The position numbers and the translations under genes are program-made. A DNA stretch of 46,132 bases from an uncultured Clostridia bacterium (GTDB lineage Bacteria; Bacillota; Clostridia; Christensenellales; Aristaeellaceae), in NCBI GenBank assembly GCA_934631055.1, contig CAKTXP010000001.1, positions 1 to 46,132 of the forward strand, written 5' to 3'. The notes under the pieces are model-generated. The model was not told the origin of the DNA. It did not search any database and saw only the letters and a list, made by a program, of their open reading frames with translations. Numbering within the stretch: the first letter of the stretch is position 1; each line of letters starts with the position of its first letter. Shown in pieces: positions 15,501-24,237 of the stretch.

Positions 15501-16121
15501 TTATTCTTGGCGCAACGCCTCCAGCGCCTGTTTGGCTGTGGCGTAGTCATAACCGCGCCGAGCAAGAGCCGCCATGATCTTTTGTCTGTCTTTTATATCA
15601 GAGAGATTTTTTCCTGCGGCATATTTTCGCGCGGCTTTAAGCGCTCCGGCGGAAACATCGTCTGTATCGAGGTTTGACAAAACATGAGCGATGGTATCAG
15701 ACGCGACGCCCTTTTGCCGAAGCTCCATTTGAATGCGGCGCGTTCCCATGGATCTGGCAGAACGGGATGACGCCCATTGTTCGGCAAAACTGGTATCGTT
15801 AATATAACCCGCTTCATCGAGCCGCGCCATGACGCGGGCAATCGTATGTTCCGGATAAGCGTTGCCGTTGAGTGCTTTTACGATCTCCTGCTGGGTACGG
15901 GGACGCATAGCAAGCAGGGAGACCGCTTTTTCCATAGCAAACGGATAGGAGCGTTCAGCGATAAATTCACGAAAAGAATCGAGATCAAAAGGCATTCCAC
16001 TGCGATAAGGGCGCTCTTTGAGCATAGAGCGGGGCATGATAAAGGTTTCTCCGTTTGAAAGCGTGAGGATTGCCCGACCGTGGTCGCGCCGGATGCCGAC
16101 GAGTTTGAGCGTGTTATCCAT
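15501..16121 (-). CDS. recX: Regulatory protein RecX
   Basis: RecX binds RecA filaments and modulates strand exchange. The 206-aa protein has the three-helix tandem repeats of the family: AVSLLAMRPRTQQEIVKAL, then DEAGYINDTSFAEQWASSR, then GTRRIQMELRQKGVASDTI and the C-terminal repeat ending ALARRGYDYATAKQALEAL. Residues 1-55 form a small N-terminal domain with a beta-rich start, as in Firmicutes RecX. ATG is at 16121, eight bases after the pncB stop. recA is not in the window; the association with lgt and pncB is not a known functional unit. Confidence 0.9.
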   Translation of the reverse strand: MDNTLKLVGIRRDHGRAILTLSNGETFIMPRSMLKERPYRSGMPFDLDSFREFIAERSYPFAMEKAVSLLAMRPRTQQEIVKALNGNAYPEHTIARVMARLDEAGYINDTSFAEQWASSRSARSMGTRRIQMELRQKGVASDTIAHVLSNLDTDDVSAGALKAARKYAAGKNLSDIKDRQKIMAALARRGYDYATAKQALEALRQE

Positions 16122-16129
16122 GATATGCT

Positions 16130-17575
16130 TTAATGTTTCTCGCCTTTGCCGCGACGTTCTTCAAGCATGCTGTGCTTAAGCTCGTAAAGATTCTTGGATA
16201 GATCAACCTTATAACGATGCGGGCTGTGCAGACGTTTGTACTCATCCCAGAAGGTATCCATCTCATTACGGGCATACTGGGCGATTTCCGACAGCGCAGG
16301 CAGATCATAAACCAGCTCGCCATGTTCAAATACAGGCACAAGCAGCGGACGAACTTCATAATCGCAAAGCGTCATGCGCTTCCATGTGTTCTCAGGATCG
16401 AAGATCTCAAGTGGTTCTCCGGAAGAAAAATCATCTTCTTCCAGCGCAATCAGGTCTGCCAGCGCTTTACCGGAAAGACGATCGTAGAAGCGATAGAGGC
16501 GCTTGACACCCGGATTGGTGACTTTCGCAGGATTTTCGGATATTTTGATGCGGGGCTCAAATCTGCCGTTGACTTCTTCTGCGGAAAGCTTATAAACGCC
16601 GCCCAACGCCGGATTGTCCATGCTGGTAATCATGCGCGTACCAACGCCCCAAACGTTGATTGCGGCGCCCTGCGCTTTCAAATCCCAAATGACTTCTTCA
16701 TCCAGATCTCCGGAAGCAAATATCTTCGCATTCGGGAAACCTGCTGCATCGAGCATTTTGCGTGCCTGCCGACTTAAAAAAGCAAGGTCGCCGCTGTCCA
16801 GTCGAATTCCGGTCGGCTCGTAACCCTTTGCACGCAATTCATTAAAGACCGTAATCGCATTGGGAATGCCGCTGGAGAGTGTGTCATACGTATCCACAAG
16901 CAGCAGACAGTTTTCCGGGAAAACTTCCGCATACGCGCGGAACGCGCTCAACTCATCCGGAAAGGACATGACCCAGCTGTGCGCATGCGTACCGCCGACA
17001 GGCACGCCAAACAATTGTCCAGTTAAAACGTTGCTCGTCGCCTGGCATCCGCCGATAATCGCAGCACGAGCGCCATAAATACCGGCATCCGGCCCCTGAG
17101 CGCGGCGCAGACCGAATTCAAGAACGCTGTCCCCGCGGGCAGCCTGTACAACGCGGGACGCCTTAGTCGCAATAAGCGTTTGATGGTTGATGATATTGAG
17201 CAGCGTGGTTTCAAGAAGCTGTGCTTCCATGATCGGAGCGATGACGCGGACGATCGGCTCGCCCGGGAAGATGACAGTTCCTTCTGGAACGGCTAAGATC
17301 TCGCCGGTAAAACGCAGTGTGGAAAGCCGCTCAAGAAATGCTTCGTCGAAAATATTCAGGCTTCGCAGATAAGCGATATCTTCAGAAGAAAAATGAAGAG
17401 TCTTTACATAATCGATTGCCTGCTCAAGACCAGCCGCAACGGCATAGGCAGTCATATCACCCTGTTTGCGATAGAAAATATCAAAACAGGCACGATTGTT
17501 TTCCATACCGAACCGCAGGTAGCCGTTCATCATCGTCAGCTCATACAGATCGGTCATCATAGTCAGATTACGCAT
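16130..17575 (-). CDS. pncB: Nicotinate phosphoribosyltransferase
   Basis: Makes nicotinate mononucleotide from nicotinate and PRPP with ATP, the entry step of NAD salvage. The 481-aa protein begins MRNLTMMTDLYELTMMNGYL, the standard start of Firmicutes NAPRTases, and carries FGLRRAQGPDAG, VGGTHAHSWVM (with the His that is phosphorylated in this family), GIRLDSGDLAFLSR and WGVGTRMITSMDNPALGGVYKL. ATG 17575 is preferred to GTG 17590; the start overlaps the end of lgt by eight bases (ATGCGTAA), so translation is likely coupled. Transcribed from the lgt promoter at 18785-18813. Confidence 0.96.
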   Translation of the reverse strand: MRNLTMMTDLYELTMMNGYLRFGMENNRACFDIFYRKQGDMTAYAVAAGLEQAIDYVKTLHFSSEDIAYLRSLNIFDEAFLERLSTLRFTGEILAVPEGTVIFPGEPIVRVIAPIMEAQLLETTLLNIINHQTLIATKASRVVQAARGDSVLEFGLRRAQGPDAGIYGARAAIIGGCQATSNVLTGQLFGVPVGGTHAHSWVMSFPDELSAFRAYAEVFPENCLLLVDTYDTLSSGIPNAITVFNELRAKGYEPTGIRLDSGDLAFLSRQARKMLDAAGFPNAKIFASGDLDEEVIWDLKAQGAAINVWGVGTRMITSMDNPALGGVYKLSAEEVNGRFEPRIKISENPAKVTNPGVKRLYRFYDRLSGKALADLIALEEDDFSSGEPLEIFDPENTWKRMTLCDYEVRPLLVPVFEHGELVYDLPALSEIAQYARNEMDTFWDEYKRLHSPHRYKVDLSKNLYELKHSMLEERRGKGEKH

Positions 17576-18725
17576 ATTCTTTTTTCTCACTTTCTGAGTA
17601 TTGTGGACACAGTGGATAACAGAGCAGCCAGCCGCAGAGGATCAGCTCGATCATGGACGCACACTGGCGCAGTGTGACATAGTAAGTATTATCGACGTTT
17701 GCACGTCCAATACCGGCAATCAGAAGTCCGGCAAGGAATACTCCGTCCGCAAGAAGGGGCAGAGCAACTCGAAGATCAAATCGCCTGCTGTCCATTGTCC
17801 AAAGCACGATCATGACAAGCAGAGAGAGAATCAGTATCCCCAGACCGATCTGCGAGAAGAAGAAAAGCGAGCTGTATGCGCCGCGCTCGAATTCACCGAG
17901 AAACGTTTCCGCTACGCACAGAACAGCGCTGATAAGCGGCGCGATGGTCACGGCACTCATACGGTCGCGGATACGGGCAAAGAAATAAATAACAATGCCC
18001 AATGCCGCAAAAGCAGACAAAATCTGAGAAATGCGAACAAATTCGCTGATGAAGGTTAAGCTGTCGTTACGCAGTCCCTCGATCACCGTCCGTCCGGAGC
18101 AATACAGAAGCAGATACCAGCAGAATACATCGCCGTTGCGGCGGATATGTCTGCGGACGCATAAAAGCAGGACAAAAACAAGCATATCCCAGCAGAATTC
18201 ATAGAAGAATGTTGCCATATGCCAGTACCAGACTTCGCCCACCGGAATTTCAACGGCAAACGGGAAGAATTGAAGGAATTCTTCGGAAACGCGGAGACCG
18301 TATGCTTCCATATTGATATAGTTTCCCCAGCGCCCGATTCCCTGACTCAGCACGAGAGCAGGAGCGATTACATCAAGCAGGGTCAGCATGGATATCTTGT
18401 GCTTTTTGCTGACCAATTTTGCGGCGATAAGCCCGCCGATTACGCCGCCGTAGATGGCAAGTCCGCCTTCGCGGATGTTAAAGATGGAGAATAGGTCGTC
18501 GCTGTAATCGTTAAAGCGGAAAGCTACATAATATAGTCTGGCGCAGATAATGCCCAGCGGGATGGCGTAGAGCATGAAATCCAATATGGTATCTTGGGGT
18601 AAATGGATGCGGCGCGCTTCATTGCTGCAAAGGAAATAGGAGATAAGGATTGCGCCAACGATCAAAATAGCGTACCAGCTGATGCCGAAAAAGGCAATGC
18701 GGTCGATAATGGGTCTGCTGAGCAT
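17568..18725 (-). CDS. lgt: Prolipoprotein diacylglyceryl transferase with extra C-terminal membrane domain
   Basis: Transfers diacylglycerol from phosphatidylglycerol to the lipobox Cys of prolipoproteins in the membrane. The Lgt core spans residues 1-252 and has the signature LSQGIGRWGNYINMEAYG (127-143), the HMATFFYE segment and GRTVIEGLRNDSL (211-223), matching the family's GR..iE.LR.DsL motif. At 385 aa it is about 100-130 residues longer than usual: residues 255-375 add roughly four more hydrophobic segments (258-275, 288-310, 322-340, 355-371) and end in a charged tail. ATG 18725 is set by AGGAGG six bases upstream; an earlier in-frame TTG at 18746 lacks support. The extension has no recognised family. 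Confidence 0.93.
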   Translation of the reverse strand: MLSRPIIDRIAFFGISWYAILIVGAILISYFLCSNEARRIHLPQDTILDFMLYAIPLGIICARLYYVAFRFNDYSDDLFSIFNIREGGLAIYGGVIGGLIAAKLVSKKHKISMLTLLDVIAPALVLSQGIGRWGNYINMEAYGLRVSEEFLQFFPFAVEIPVGEVWYWHMATFFYEFCWDMLVFVLLLCVRRHIRRNGDVFCWYLLLYCSGRTVIEGLRNDSLTFISEFVRISQILSAFAALGIVIYFFARIRDRMSAVTIAPLISAVLCVAETFLGEFERGAYSSLFFFSQIGLGILILSLLVMIVLWTMDSRRFDLRVALPLLADGVFLAGLLIAGIGRANVDNTYYVTLRQCASMIELILCGWLLCYPLCPQYSESEKKEYA

Positions 18726-18784
18726 GAATGTCCTCCTGTCCGGCAAAGCCGAAAAGTCAATCTAAAACCAAGTTTATCCTTGTT

Positions 18785-18813
18785 AGTATACAGCCCGACT
18801 ATCAGACTGTCAA
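18785..18813 (-). promoter_or_regulatory. Sigma-A promoter of lgt-pncB-recX
   Basis: On the minus strand TTGACA (complement of 18808-18813), a 17-bp spacer and TATACT (complement of 18785-18790): a perfect -35 and five of six -10 bases, about 60 bases upstream of the lgt start. Confidence 0.85.
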
Positions 18814-18862
18814 GGAATGGTTGAGCTTATACATCTTATGCAAAGAAAGTTCACATTTTCTC

Positions 18863-18891
18863 TTGCCCGATGGTCTTGACGATGGTATAAT
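18863..18891 (+). promoter_or_regulatory. Extended -10 promoter of upp
   Basis: TTGCCC (18863-18868), 17-bp spacer, TATAAT (18886-18891) preceded by TGG, which gives the extended -10 TGnTATAAT. It diverges from the lgt promoter. Confidence 0.8.
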
Positions 18892-18945
18892 GAAAAAAAC
18901 TCGAAATGCGGCGTTCTTTTCATGCGCACGCGAAGGAGGAAAAAC

Positions 18946-19575
18946 ATGTCTACTGTTCATGTTATGGATCATCCGCTGATTCAGCATAAGCTTTCTTTGA
19001 TGAGAGATCAGGAAACTGGTCCCAAGGAGTTCCGCGAGCTGCTCAATGAGATCTCCATGCTGATGGCTTACGAAGTCACCCGTGACCTGCCGCTTAAGAC
19101 CGTTGAGATCGAAACGCCGATCTGCCGTGCGCAGACCAAGGTAATCGCGGGCAAGAAGCTGGCGATTGTTCCGATTCTCCGCGCCGGTCTGGGCATGGTG
19201 GACGGCATCATGAGCCTCGTTCCTGCCGCTAAGGTTGGACATATCGGTCTTTACCGCGATCCGAATACCCTTGAGCCGGTAGAATACTATTGCAAGCTTC
19301 CGGCGGATGCGCAGGAGCGTGAGATCCTGCTGGTCGATCCGATGCTGGCAACCGGCGGATCGGCTACTGCGGCTATCGGTTTTCTGAAGAAGCGCGGCTG
19401 TAAAAATATCAAGCTGGTCAACCTGATCGCTGCGCCGGAAGGCGTTGCGCGTGTACAGGCTGAACATCCTGACGTGGACATTTACGTTGCAGGCATGGAT
19501 GAAAAGCTGAATGACCATGGATACATCATTCCGGGTCTGGGCGATGCCGGCGACCGTCTCTACGGCACGAAGTAA
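18946..19575 (+). CDS. upp: Uracil phosphoribosyltransferase
   Basis: Salvages uracil with PRPP to UMP. The 209-aa protein is of standard length and shows the family landmarks: HPLIQHKLSLMRDQETGPKEFRELL at the N-terminus (split by the tetramer interface), ILRAGLGMVDG, GLYRDPNTLEPVEYYCKLP, the PRPP loop VDPMLATGGSA and the uracil-binding IPGLGDAGDRLYGT at the C-terminus. ATG 18946 follows AAGGAGGA at 18933-18940; an in-frame ATG 24 bases upstream would put that site inside the gene. It is monocistronic: its own promoter stands upstream and a terminator begins at 19577. No uracil permease or PyrR is nearby. Confidence 0.97.
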   Translation: MSTVHVMDHPLIQHKLSLMRDQETGPKEFRELLNEISMLMAYEVTRDLPLKTVEIETPICRAQTKVIAGKKLAIVPILRAGLGMVDGIMSLVPAAKVGHIGLYRDPNTLEPVEYYCKLPADAQEREILLVDPMLATGGSATAAIGFLKKRGCKNIKLVNLIAAPEGVARVQAEHPDVDIYVAGMDEKLNDHGYIIPGLGDAGDRLYGTK

Positions 19576-19576
19576 A

Positions 19577-19620
19577 AACAGAGGGCATGTCGAAAAGGCA
19601 TGCCTTTTCTGTTCCCTTTT
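19577..19620 (+). terminator. Terminator of upp
   Basis: GGCATG/CATGCC core extended by AACAGA/TCTGTT across a small internal loop: left arm 19577-19589, right arm 19599-19613, with TTTT inside the right arm and again at 19617-19620. Confidence 0.75.
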
Positions 19621-19634
19621 AAAATCGCGCGTTC

Positions 19635-19663
19635 TTGCTAGTCATGCGGCTTTATGCTATAAT
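19635..19663 (+). promoter_or_regulatory. Promoter of the GT2-QueG-like gene pair
   Basis: TTGCTA (19635-19640), 17-bp spacer, TATAAT (19658-19663) preceded by TGC, giving an extended -10. Confidence 0.8.
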
Positions 19664-19699
19664 GATCAAAAAGTTAAACGATAGATCACAGGAGAATGA

Positions 19700-20671
19700 A
19701 TGATGAAAGATCATATCGCTGTTTTAATTCCATGTTATAACGAAAGCCGCACGATCGAAAAAGTCGTCAGGGATTTTCGACGGGTCCTGCCGGAAGCCGT
19801 CATTTATGTTTACGATAACAATTCCAGCGATGGCACCGGTGAAATTGCTGCGCGCGCAGGCGCAGTTGTTCGCAGAGAACGCATGCAGGGAAAGGGAAAT
19901 GTTATCCGCAGAATGTTTCGGGAGATCGACGCAGACTGCTATCTGATGGTGGATGGAGATGACACATATCCCGCGGAGGATGCTCCGGCAATGGTATCGG
20001 CCGTCCTTGATGAACAGGCGGATATGGTTGTCGGCGACAGGCTGTCCAGCACCTACTTTACGGAAAACAAAAGACCTTTTCACAGTATGGGAAACGGGCT
20101 TGTGCGCGCGTCCATCAACCGCCTTTTCGGGAGCGATGTAAAGGATATCATGACGGGATATCGCGCATTCAGCTATGCGTTTGTTAAAACGTATCCCGTA
20201 CTCTCCAAGGGCTTTGAGATTGAGACGGATATGACTATTCATGCCATCAACCGGCGCATGCAGGTTGCTAACGTAGTCGTTTCATACAGGGATCGGCCTG
20301 ACGGAAGCGAATCGAAGCTGAATACATATCAGGACGGAGCAAAGGTTTTGATGACTATTGCGCGGCTTTACAAAAACTATCGCCCTTTTGCGTTCTTTGG
20401 TCTGCTTGCGCTGATTCTCGCGCTTCTTTCCATTGGATTCATGATTCCGGTCTTGCTGGAATTTGCTCAGACCGGATTGGTTCCTCGGTTCCCGACGTTG
20501 ATAGCGTGCTGCGTAACGATGCTGGCGGCGCTGCTGCTCTTTATTTCAGGTTTAATTCTCTCCACACTTCTAGAAAAAGATAAACGTGATTTTGAATTCC
20601 AGCTTCAGCAAGTGACAAACCGATATCGCCAGATGAATGAAACCCTACAGGTAAACAAGGCATCTGCCTGA
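19700..20671 (+). CDS. Family 2 glycosyltransferase with two C-terminal membrane helices
   Basis: The 323-aa protein has a GT-A catalytic domain with the nucleotide-sugar start VLIPCYNESRTI (8-19), YDNNSSDGTGEIA (38-50) and the metal-binding DGDDTYPAED (85-94), then GYRAFSY and KGFEIETDMTIHA. Residues 228-255 and 265-290 are membrane helices followed by a charged tail. This layout is shared by dolichol/polyprenyl-phosphate mannose synthases and GtrB-like enzymes, which load a sugar onto a lipid carrier. The donor and acceptor cannot be decided here. Two ATGs (19700, 19703) follow caggagaatga; the first is used. No partner flippase or second transferase lies next to it. Confidence 0.92.
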   Translation: MMKDHIAVLIPCYNESRTIEKVVRDFRRVLPEAVIYVYDNNSSDGTGEIAARAGAVVRRERMQGKGNVIRRMFREIDADCYLMVDGDDTYPAEDAPAMVSAVLDEQADMVVGDRLSSTYFTENKRPFHSMGNGLVRASINRLFGSDVKDIMTGYRAFSYAFVKTYPVLSKGFEIETDMTIHAINRRMQVANVVVSYRDRPDGSESKLNTYQDGAKVLMTIARLYKNYRPFAFFGLLALILALLSIGFMIPVLLEFAQTGLVPRFPTLIACCVTMLAALLLFISGLILSTLLEKDKRDFEFQLQQVTNRYRQMNETLQVNKASA

Positions 20672-20696
20672 ACCGGAAGTGGATTGACGACAGCAA

Positions 20697-21680
20697 ATGG
20701 ACAGAGAAACTTTTGCAGCTTTAGCCCGTCAAGCTGGTTTTGGCAGGACGGGGTTTTGCAGCACACGGGAATTTAGCATCGAGCGGCAGCGGGTGATGGA
20801 ATCACCGCCGATTGATGAGAGAAAACAGCTGCGTTTTGAACCTGAGGCAGATTATCCGCAGGCAAAGAGCTTGGCGGTTCTTCTATGGGAATATACGCCT
20901 GCCGGAGAGGAAGCAGCCGATTGCGTACAGGTGGATGGCTATTACTTTGCATCAAACGCCGCATATCACGCCGCGAGAAAGCTGGAAGAGCAGGTACGCG
21001 CAAGCGGGGGTTTTGCGCAGGCAAATGTTTCCTATCCGGCGAGAGAAGCAGCTATACGCGCAAAAATGGGCATCATCGGAAACAACGGTCTGCTGATAAC
21101 GCCTGAATTTGGAACGCGTGTCGTTATCATTTTAATGGCAACGGATATCGAAGCTGAACAACAGGATCAGGCGGCAGAGCATGCCGGTCATTGCCTGCGC
21201 TGCAGAAAATGTGCGAAAGCCTGTCCCGCAGGCGCAATTGATTCTTCAGGTATGCGTTTTCCAGAGAAATGCATCCGTAATTTCATGATGGAAGGCGTCG
21301 TTGTTCCGGAACACTTGCGCGCAAAAATGGGTAGACGGCTGGTCGGATGCGATATTTGCCAACGCGTATGTCCCATGCAGCCGAGGTTTGCGCAGGGAAA
21401 AACGCTGGGATTGAGGCTTGATGAACTGGTGACACTGGAGCAAACCGAGTTTTCGCAGGCGATTGCGAAGCTCTCCGGTGAAATCGGAAGGAATGCGGCG
21501 CGTCCTCAACGCGTCCGCGCACAGGCGGCACTGCTTGCTGGAAACAGCCGTGATGCCAAATATCTGCCAGTGCTGCGCGAATGGGCTAAACTGCCGTTTG
21601 AGGCAGTCAGCGAACATGCACGATGGGCGATTGAACAGATTGAACCGTCAGGTCTTGACCGAAGCGAAAAAACAGATTAA
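20697..21680 (+). CDS. QueG-like double 4Fe-4S protein
   Basis: A 327-aa protein related to epoxyqueuosine reductase (QueG). Visible: IGNNGLLITPEFGTR (127-141), corresponding to the QueG segment GkNt.Li.p..GS; two ferredoxin-like clusters with C166, C169, C172, C176 and C192, C218, C221, C225; and a C-terminal HEAT-like tail (about 265-320). The usual QueG motifs YALGRDYH and GLGWIGKN are changed (ASNAAYHAARKL, KMGIIGNNG), so a true queuosine role is uncertain and a diverged redox function is possible. ATG 20697 has only a weak ribosome site and sits 25 bases after the glycosyltransferase. No other queuosine gene is in the window. Confidence 0.75.
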   Translation: MDRETFAALARQAGFGRTGFCSTREFSIERQRVMESPPIDERKQLRFEPEADYPQAKSLAVLLWEYTPAGEEAADCVQVDGYYFASNAAYHAARKLEEQVRASGGFAQANVSYPAREAAIRAKMGIIGNNGLLITPEFGTRVVIILMATDIEAEQQDQAAEHAGHCLRCRKCAKACPAGAIDSSGMRFPEKCIRNFMMEGVVVPEHLRAKMGRRLVGCDICQRVCPMQPRFAQGKTLGLRLDELVTLEQTEFSQAIAKLSGEIGRNAARPQRVRAQAALLAGNSRDAKYLPVLREWAKLPFEAVSEHARWAIEQIEPSGLDRSEKTD

Positions 21681-21683
21681 AAT
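21655..21683 (+). promoter_or_regulatory. Promoter inside the end of the QueG-like gene, for the radical SAM cluster
   Basis: TTGACC (21655-21660), 17-bp spacer, TAAAAT (21678-21683): five of six bases in each box, 32 bases before the TTG start at 21715. Confidence 0.7.
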
Positions 21684-21714
21684 AAAATGGATTGTGATAT
21701 AGGGAGGAACAGTT

Positions 21715-23556
21715 TTGCTCAAAGAACAGATTGACAGCCTGCTTGACCGCGTACAAAAGCCTGCGCGTTATATGGGCGGCGAAATGAACTGTGTGCTGAA
21801 AGATCCGAACAGTGTGGATATCCGCTATGCTTTTGCGTTCCCGGATGTTTACGAGGTGGGTATGAGCCACCTCGGTTCGCGCATTTTATACGATATTATC
21901 AACAAACGTCAGGACGCGCTTTGTGAGCGCGTCTTTATGCCGTGGGTAGACATGGCAGATCTGATGCGTAAAGAAGGCGTCCCTCTGTTTTCAATTGAAA
22001 CGCGTTCGCCGATTGGCGGATTTGACATGCTTGGTTTTACGCTTCAATATGAAATGAGCTACACCAACATTCTGGAAATGCTCGATCTGTCGGGAATTCC
22101 TTTGCGCAGCGAGGATAGAACTTGGGATCATCCGATCGTCATTGCAGGCGGTCCGTGCGCATTCAATCCTGAACCGCTTTATGCATTTATTGACGCGTTT
22201 TCTATCGGCGATGGCGAAATCAGCACGCTTGAAACGATAGACGTAGTTAAGCAGTGTAAGCAGGAGGGCGTTTCTCGTCAGGAGTGTCTGCGCCGTCTGG
22301 CTAAACTGCATGGCGTATATGTTCCGAGCCTTTACCGTGCTGAATATCACGAAGACGGAACGCTGGCTTCTTTTGAGCCGACCGAGGAAGGCGTCCCCCG
22401 TACAGTCGTCAAAAACATGATCGCGGATATCGACAAAGCGGATTATCCGGAGAGCATCATCGTTCCTTATATGGAAATCGTTCATGACCGCATCAATATT
22501 GAAGTTTTGCGCGGCTGTACGCGCGGCTGCCGTTTCTGTCAGGCGGGCATGATCTATCGTCCGGTGCGCGAACGCAGCGTTGAGCATTTGCTTGAATTGG
22601 CTCAAAAGCTGGTTGATGCGACGGGTTACGAAGAAATCACCCTGTCTTCTCTGTCTACGGGGGATTATACCTGTCTGCCAGAACTGGCGCATAAGCTGAT
22701 GGATAAATTCCAGGAGGAACGCATTGCGTTGTCCCTGCCCAGTCTGCGTCTTGACAGCAAACTAAAAGAAACGCTTGAAGAAACGCAGAAAGTCCGAAAG
22801 ACCAGCTTAACCTATGCGATGGAAGCCGGAACACAGCGTCTCCGTGACGTTATCAACAAAGGCATTACGGAGGAAAACCTGATGTCTTCGGTCGGCGATG
22901 CGTTTGCAGGCGGCTGGAGCAGTGTAAAACTGTACTTCATGTTTGGTCTGCCAACGGAAACGACGGAGGATTTAAACGGCATTGCCGATCTGGCTTCCAA
23001 AGTGGTCCGCAAGTATTTTGAGACGCCGAAGAGTGTTCGTGCACGCGGTCTGCGCGTCAATTGTTCGGCGAGCTGCTTTGTCCCCAAGCCGTTTACGCCG
23101 TTCCAGTGGGAACCGCAGGACACTATTGAGCAGTTTGAGGAAAAGCAGAAACACTTGTGCCAGATCATGCACATTAAAGGCGTTGAATTCAACTGGCATA
23201 CGCCGCAGGTTTCGTTCCTCGAAGCGTGTTTTGCGCGGGGAGATCGAAAGATGGCGGATGTGCTGGAGGCTGCTTGGCGTCTGGGCTGTCGATTTGATGG
23301 ATGGACGGATCAGTTCAGCTTTGAAAACTGGATGAAGGCGTTTGAACAGTGCGGGGTGGATCCGGCGTTCTATGCAAACCGCCGCCGCGAGAAAGGCGAA
23401 CTTCTTCCGTGGTCGTTTATTGACGCAGGCGTTACGGAAGCATATCTGTGGCGCGAACATGAACGCGCTATGCGCGCAGAGACAACGCCGGACTGCCGCA
23501 AGGGTTGTCAGGGATGCGGTATGAAGCGATTTGAAGGAGCGTGTGAAGGACGATGA
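21715..23556 (+). CDS. B12-binding-domain radical SAM protein (TIGR03960-like)
   Basis: The 613-aa protein fits a conserved family of radical SAM enzymes of unknown substrate that is nearly always followed by a DUF2344 partner. The N-terminal part (about 30-200) is the B12-binding-like domain; the radical SAM cluster CxxxCxxC is C268, C272, C275 in RGCTRGCRFCQAG. Further motifs are EITLSSLSTGDY and ITEENLMSS. A C-terminal Cys-rich ending (CRKGCQGCGMKRFEGAC) may bind metal. Translation starts at TTG 21715 after GGAGG (21703-21707). The stop overlaps the next start by four bases. The family is usually linked with rng and ribosomal protein genes, suggesting an RNA or ribosome-related role. Confidence 0.9.
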   Translation: MLKEQIDSLLDRVQKPARYMGGEMNCVLKDPNSVDIRYAFAFPDVYEVGMSHLGSRILYDIINKRQDALCERVFMPWVDMADLMRKEGVPLFSIETRSPIGGFDMLGFTLQYEMSYTNILEMLDLSGIPLRSEDRTWDHPIVIAGGPCAFNPEPLYAFIDAFSIGDGEISTLETIDVVKQCKQEGVSRQECLRRLAKLHGVYVPSLYRAEYHEDGTLASFEPTEEGVPRTVVKNMIADIDKADYPESIIVPYMEIVHDRINIEVLRGCTRGCRFCQAGMIYRPVRERSVEHLLELAQKLVDATGYEEITLSSLSTGDYTCLPELAHKLMDKFQEERIALSLPSLRLDSKLKETLEETQKVRKTSLTYAMEAGTQRLRDVINKGITEENLMSSVGDAFAGGWSSVKLYFMFGLPTETTEDLNGIADLASKVVRKYFETPKSVRARGLRVNCSASCFVPKPFTPFQWEPQDTIEQFEEKQKHLCQIMHIKGVEFNWHTPQVSFLEACFARGDRKMADVLEAAWRLGCRFDGWTDQFSFENWMKAFEQCGVDPAFYANRRREKGELLPWSFIDAGVTEAYLWREHERAMRAETTPDCRKGCQGCGMKRFEGACEGR

Positions 23557-24236
23557 GAATGCTCATGCAGTTCCAGAAGGGCGATATCGTCCGTCATCTG
23601 GGCTTGTTGGATCTCCAGCGGACGATGCAGCGCGCACTTCGGCGCAGCAGTTTGCCAATCGCTTATTCCAACGGATTTAATCCGCACATTGTCATGTCTT
23701 TTGCTTCGGCGCTATCTTCCGGAATTCCCGGCGACGCTGAACTTCTGGATGTTTCCCTGCACAGCGAAACAACAGAAGAAGCTTGTATGGAAGCGATGAA
23801 CCGCGTTTTACCACCGGCTCTCCATGTATCCCGCGTTCGCCTTGTGGATGATCGGTTTCCTAAAGTGAGCGCGGCGCTTCGCCAGGCAGAGTATCGCATA
23901 ACGCTTTTCGGGGGAGATGCGCTGAAAATTGCGGAGGCAGTTCCGAACTTTCTTGCACAAGATGAAATCATGGCGCTTCGCAAAACCAAACGCGCAGAAA
24001 CCATGGTTAATATCCGTCCAATGATTCATCTGCTTGAAGCGCAGACGGATGCAGAGAAGAAGAGTGTAGTGTTGACTGCTCGTGTTTCCTTTGTGGAAGC
24101 GGCAACCCTTAAACCCGATTTACTGGTATCTTCGCTCTGCACATTCGCTGGCGTTGAAGTACCGAAATGTGAGATACGACGCACATGCCTGCTCGGAGAA
24201 AAAGACGGACAAAGCGTACCGCTGATTGATCTGTGA
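23553..24236 (+). CDS. DUF2344 (TIGR03936) radical-SAM-linked protein
   Basis: A 227-aa partner of the preceding radical SAM protein; in many bacteria the two are fused. It begins with FQKGDIVRHLGLLDLQRTMQRALRRSSLPIAYSNGFNPH, the hallmark of the family, given here only as positions 7-46, and continues with SFASALSSGIPGDAELLD. No catalytic residues are known. The ATGA overlap with the upstream stop indicates coupling. Its product likely helps the radical SAM enzyme recognise its substrate; that is inference from gene order. Confidence 0.9.
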   Translation: MRMLMQFQKGDIVRHLGLLDLQRTMQRALRRSSLPIAYSNGFNPHIVMSFASALSSGIPGDAELLDVSLHSETTEEACMEAMNRVLPPALHVSRVRLVDDRFPKVSAALRQAEYRITLFGGDALKIAEAVPNFLAQDEIMALRKTKRAETMVNIRPMIHLLEAQTDAEKKSVVLTARVSFVEAATLKPDLLVSSLCTFAGVEVPKCEIRRTCLLGEKDGQSVPLIDL

Positions 24237-24237
24237 A

